The notes below the pieces were generated by a model. It was given only the letters and a program-made list of their open reading frames with translations. It had not been told where the DNA came from and made no database searches. DNA of 32,531 nt, taken from an uncultured Tessaracoccus sp. (GTDB lineage Bacteria > Actinomycetota > Actinomycetes > Propionibacteriales > Propionibacteriaceae). This document shows, piece after piece, positions 29,823 through 32,531 of the stretch (position 1 is its first letter; each line of letters starts with the position of its first letter). Location: contig NZ_CAMYPD010000033.1 in NCBI RefSeq assembly GCF_947286155.1, forward strand, positions 1-32,531, in the 5' to 3' direction. The translations under genes were made by a program, and so were the position numbers.

Positions 29823-31580
29823 GTGACAGAATCCTTGGCGACGTTGAAGCTCGCTGAACTGAAAACTATCGCGGCTGACATGGGCCTCAAAGGGGTCTCC
29901 GGCATGCGCAAGGCAGACCTGATCTCCGCCATTGAGGGCAAGAATGCAGGCGGCTCGTCGAAGCCCCGTGCCGCGCAGCAAGAATCCAAAGCGAGTGCGC
30001 AGCCCGCCCAGAACAATCAGGAGCCATCTGAACATTCCGACGACGCCTCGCCCAAGGCTAAGCGCTCCAACGCGAAAGCCGGCGACGCGCAACCTGGCGG
30101 GGCTGGTTCGCAGCGCTCCAGCACTGCCGAGCGTGGGGAGTCGCGCGGCGCCCGTCGCCGTCGGGAGAAAACTGAACGCGATCGCTCCGCACAAGAGGAG
30201 ACGAACGAGGAGGTCGGCTCACTGCTGGCAGCCGCGATGGGGGAGACCACCCCGAAGGCTCGCCCCGCCGATGACTCCAACGACCGCCAGGGCAACGATT
30301 CCAACTCCTCAGGGGACTACGACAACGACCACGGCCAAGGCACGTCCCGCCGCAGTCGCCGGCGCCGTAACCGCGACCGCCAGAACCGCCGCAACCGCGG
30401 TGGCGGCATGGGGAACAACGACGCCGAGCCCCAGATCCGCGAGGGTGACGTGCTCGCCAACGTCAGCGGCATCGTCGACATCCTCGATAACTATGCCTTC
30501 GTACGCACGACGGGCTACCTGCCCGGCCCGCACGACGCGTACTTGTCGATGGGCCTCGTGCGCAAGTATGGGCTGCGTCGTGGCGACGTCGTCACCGGCG
30601 CCATCCGCACGCCCAAGGAAGGCGAGCGCAAGGAGAAATACAACCCCTTGGTGCGCCTGGACACGGTGAACGGCGCCGACCCGGAGCAGGCGAAGAACCG
30701 CCCCGAGTTCTCGAAGCTGACGCCGTTGTACCCGCAAGAGCGCCTGAAGATGGAGAACGGCCAAAACGGCTTCACCGGGCGCATCATCGACCTCGTCGCC
30801 CCCATCGGTAAGGGTCAGCGCGGTTTGATCGTGTCGCCGCCCAAGGCCGGTAAGACGATGGTCATGCAGGCCATCGCCAATGCGATTACGGCCAACAACC
30901 CCGAGGTGCACCTGATGGTGGTGCTCGTCGACGAGCGCCCCGAGGAAGTCACCGACTTCCAGCGCACGGTCTCCGGCGAGGTCATCGCGTCGACGTTCGA
31001 CCGCCCGGCAGAAGATCACACCACTATTTCTGAGCTGGCCATCGAGCGCGCCAAGCGTCTGGTGGAGGCCGGCCATGACGTCGTCGTGCTGCTGGATGGC
31101 ATCACCCGTCTTGGGCGCGCATACAACCTGGCTGCACCAGCGTCGGGGCGCATCCTCTCCGGTGGTGTCGATTCGGCTGCGCTCTACCCGCCCAAGAAGT
31201 TCTTCGGCGCTGCGCGCAACATCGAGAATGGTGGTTCACTCACCATCTTGGCCACCGCGCTCATCGAGACCGGTTCGAAGATGGACGAGGTGATCTTCGA
31301 AGAGTTCAAGGGCACGGGCAACATGGAGCTCAGGCTCCGTCGCGAACTTGCTGACAAGCGCATTTTCCCCGCGATCGACGTCGACGCGTCCGGCACCCGT
31401 CGCGAAGATCTCCTCCTGGGGCGCGACGAGCTCACCATCATCTGGAAGCTCCGCCGCGCGCTCTCCGGGCTCGACGACTCCGGTGCCCTGGAGACGCTGC
31501 TCAGCCGCATGCGGAAGACGCCGACCAACCACGACTTCCTATTGTCGGTGCTCAAGACCACGCCAGGGGCGCACGACTAA
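29823..31580 (+). CDS. rho: transcription termination factor Rho, long actinobacterial form
   Basis: 585 residues. Rho_N helix bundle (about 3-40: LATLKLAELKTIAADMGL), then a long hydrophilic insertion (about 42-203) rich in Ser, Asn, Arg and Glu and ending in an Arg/Asn-rich stretch (SRRRRNRDRQNRR), typical of high-GC Rho. The RNA-binding cold-shock-like domain (about 206-270) has REGDVLANVSGIVDILDNYAFVR split by short loops. The motor domain carries the P-loop PPKAGKT, VVLLDGITRLGRAYN (Walker B and Q-loop region) and the arginine-finger segment LRRELADKRIFPAID. The GTG at 29823 is chosen: AAGGA lies 9 nt upstream; a TTG 8 codons earlier has no site. Confidence 0.96.
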   Translation: MTESLATLKLAELKTIAADMGLKGVSGMRKADLISAIEGKNAGGSSKPRAAQQESKASAQPAQNNQEPSEHSDDASPKAKRSNAKAGDAQPGGAGSQRSSTAERGESRGARRRREKTERDRSAQEETNEEVGSLLAAAMGETTPKARPADDSNDRQGNDSNSSGDYDNDHGQGTSRRSRRRRNRDRQNRRNRGGGMGNNDAEPQIREGDVLANVSGIVDILDNYAFVRTTGYLPGPHDAYLSMGLVRKYGLRRGDVVTGAIRTPKEGERKEKYNPLVRLDTVNGADPEQAKNRPEFSKLTPLYPQERLKMENGQNGFTGRIIDLVAPIGKGQRGLIVSPPKAGKTMVMQAIANAITANNPEVHLMVVLVDERPEEVTDFQRTVSGEVIASTFDRPAEDHTTISELAIERAKRLVEAGHDVVVLLDGITRLGRAYNLAAPASGRILSGGVDSAALYPPKKFFGAARNIENGGSLTILATALIETGSKMDEVIFEEFKGTGNMELRLRRELADKRIFPAIDVDASGTRREDLLLGRDELTIIWKLRRALSGLDDSGALETLLSRMRKTPTNHDFLLSVLKTTPGAHD

Positions 31581-31586
31581 ACGCGC

Positions 31587-31640
31587 TCATCGCAATCGAG
31601 GGTGTAGTTGGTTTCTGAACCCGCCGCTTTCGAGGAGTGA
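31587..31640 (-). pseudogene. short ISL3 transposase tail downstream of rho
   Basis: On the minus strand the codons before the stop at 31587 read LLESGGFRNQLHPRLR, the very end of an ISL3-type transposase, parallel to LLKTGRFRPRLHPQIR at the other remnant (stop at 3663). Identity to the family stops abruptly beyond about 31640. Only about 50 bp of the gene remains, 7 nt after the rho stop codon, so an insertion and later deletion took place here. Confidence 0.65.
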
Positions 31641-31760
31641 AATGTCTCGTAGTCCCGTCTCTTAAGACTGTCACAACTCCTTCGCACGGATGAATGTGAA
31701 TCCGATGGAAATTGATGAGGTAGCTTTCGATCAACACTTCGTCGATCTTCTCTTCAACGT

Positions 31761-31785
31761 GTAGCACGGGTGCTACGATTGCTGC
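31761..31785 (+). promoter_or_regulatory. autoregulatory operator/promoter of the toxin-antitoxin pair
   Basis: A perfect inverted repeat GTAGCAC-GG-GTGCTAC (31761-31776) overlaps an extended -10 TGCTACGAT (31771-31779). TACGAT ends 6 nt before the ATG at 31786, so the mRNA would be leaderless. Binding of the antitoxin or of the complex here would block the polymerase, the standard control of such pairs. Confidence 0.65.
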
Positions 31786-32067
31786 ATGAGCACGGCTGAA
31801 GCACACAGTGAGAGCCTCTCGCAGCGCGAGTTGCGCAACGAATCTGGACGCGTGCTACGTGAACTGAGCGAAGGGCATTCGTTCGTACTGACCAATCGTG
31901 GTATCCCCGTCGGGCGCATCGTTCCGCTCGATGCTCCGCCGCCCGCGCTACCCATCTCACGACCGGCCAAGCGAGTCGGTGGTTGGTCCGACCTCGCGCC
32001 CCAGCCGACTGACCACGATCGGCCGATGAACCGAATCCTCGACGAACTGCGCGGAGATCGGATGTGA
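31786..32067 (+). CDS. Phd/YefM-type antitoxin
   Basis: 93 residues. The N-terminal DNA-binding fold is typical of Phd/YefM antitoxins: SLSQRELRNESGRVLRELSEG, then SFVLTNRGIPVGRIVPL. The C-terminal part (about 55-93: RVGGWSDL, then PMNRILDELRGDRM) should wrap around and inhibit the toxin. The ATG at 31786 is fixed by the promoter 6 nt before it. The stop codon overlaps the toxin start by 4 nt (GTGA), which couples translation and keeps antitoxin in excess. Confidence 0.88.
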   Translation: MSTAEAHSESLSQRELRNESGRVLRELSEGHSFVLTNRGIPVGRIVPLDAPPPALPISRPAKRVGGWSDLAPQPTDHDRPMNRILDELRGDRM

Positions 32068-32468
32068 GTACCGCTCCGCTGGTGTATGTCGATACGCCCG
32101 CGCTCGGAGCACTGCTTGTCGCTCAGCCCGAGACACAAGAGCTAGTGAACTGGCTTGATCGCGAGGATGTGCGCCTTGTCTCGAGCGATCTTCTTGAGAC
32201 CGAACTGCGCCGCATGGCGGTGCGGGAAGGTCGAGACCAGTCGGAGGTGAGCGCGCTCTTGGAAGGTGTGTCATTGGCGGCCCTCGACCGTGCAACGTAT
32301 CGATCCGCAGGCTTCCTGCCGATGCAGTATCTGCGTACTCTTGATGCCCTGCATCTGGAGGCTGCCATTCGTCTTGATGCTGATGCTGTCGTGACCTATG
32401 ACCGTCGACTTGGCGATGCGGCGGAGACGGCTGGGCTCGATGTCATCTCCCCGGGTGCGGTCAGGTGA
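32064..32468 (+). CDS. PIN-domain toxin, VapC type
   Basis: 134 residues. The acidic active-site residues of PIN RNases are present: Asp in VYVDTPALG, Glu in LETELRRMA, Asp in LRTLDALHLEAA and Asp in VVTYDRRLGDAA. VapC toxins cleave tRNA or rRNA in a metal-dependent way until bound by their antitoxin. The GTG start lies inside the antitoxin stop codon. The full set of catalytic residues contrasts with the truncated PIN fragment at 6449-6727. Confidence 0.9.
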   Translation: MSTAPLVYVDTPALGALLVAQPETQELVNWLDREDVRLVSSDLLETELRRMAVREGRDQSEVSALLEGVSLAALDRATYRSAGFLPMQYLRTLDALHLEAAIRLDADAVVTYDRRLGDAAETAGLDVISPGAVR

Positions 32469-32531
32469 TTCGAGTGGACGGATTCGTCGTCCGCGCGCGT
32501 TCATGAGTTGCGGCGAGCTATCCGCAAGTAG

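Overview
The window is chromosomal DNA from a high-GC Gram-positive actinobacterium. The evidence is the fused Kgd-type 2-oxoglutarate decarboxylase/dehydrogenase, a WhiB1-type protein, a SigR/RsrA pair, a PdtaS-like kinase, a 24-residue bL37 ribosomal protein, a DUF6104 protein, and a Rho with a long hydrophilic insertion. Gene content and style fit Propionibacteriales or a close relative, but the species cannot be fixed from the sequence.

Positions 1-6730 look like accessory DNA beside a tRNA-Val gene whose 5' half lies outside the window. They hold a TetR regulator with a palindromic site in its promoter, a three-domain PEP-utilising enzyme resembling rifampin phosphotransferase, an ORF that appears chimeric (resolvase-like HTH, HEPN-like domain, ISL3 transposase tail), an AAA/DUF4143 ATPase pseudogene with three frameshifts, and the C-terminal half of a PIN toxin. 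From 6830 to 12870 come a class A beta-lactamase-like serine hydrolase, converging on an L-Ala-D/L-Glu-type epimerase and a DUF819 membrane protein, then an NhaC-type antiporter and a DUF2332 protein.

Positions 12880-20070 are core: a class F-like sortase, the DoxX-aroA-rsgA operon, then sigR-rsrA, bL37, pdtaS, whiB1 and a small membrane protein. This resembles the aroA-rsgA-sigH-pdtaS-whiB1 neighbourhood of Mycobacterium tuberculosis. The SigR gene has a textbook GGAAT-N18-GTT promoter placed so that stress-induced mRNA could encode a longer isoform. Positions 20095-25500 run leftward: GT87-like glycosyltransferase, kgd and DUF6104, with tRNA-Arg(CCG) upstream. Positions 25550-31580 run rightward: lipoprotein, lysA, hom, thrB, rho. 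The order matches other actinobacteria, but argS and thrC are not there. The window closes with a short ISL3 transposase remnant after rho and an intact Phd/PIN toxin-antitoxin pair.

A recurrent feature is a TANNNT -10 hexamer ending exactly 6 nt before a start codon. Five genes show it exactly and three more show it approximately, which points to leaderless transcription of many genes here. The most interesting items are the SigR isoform arrangement, the leaderless promoter signature, the chimeric HEPN ORF, and the two ISL3 remnants near toxin-antitoxin material at both ends.
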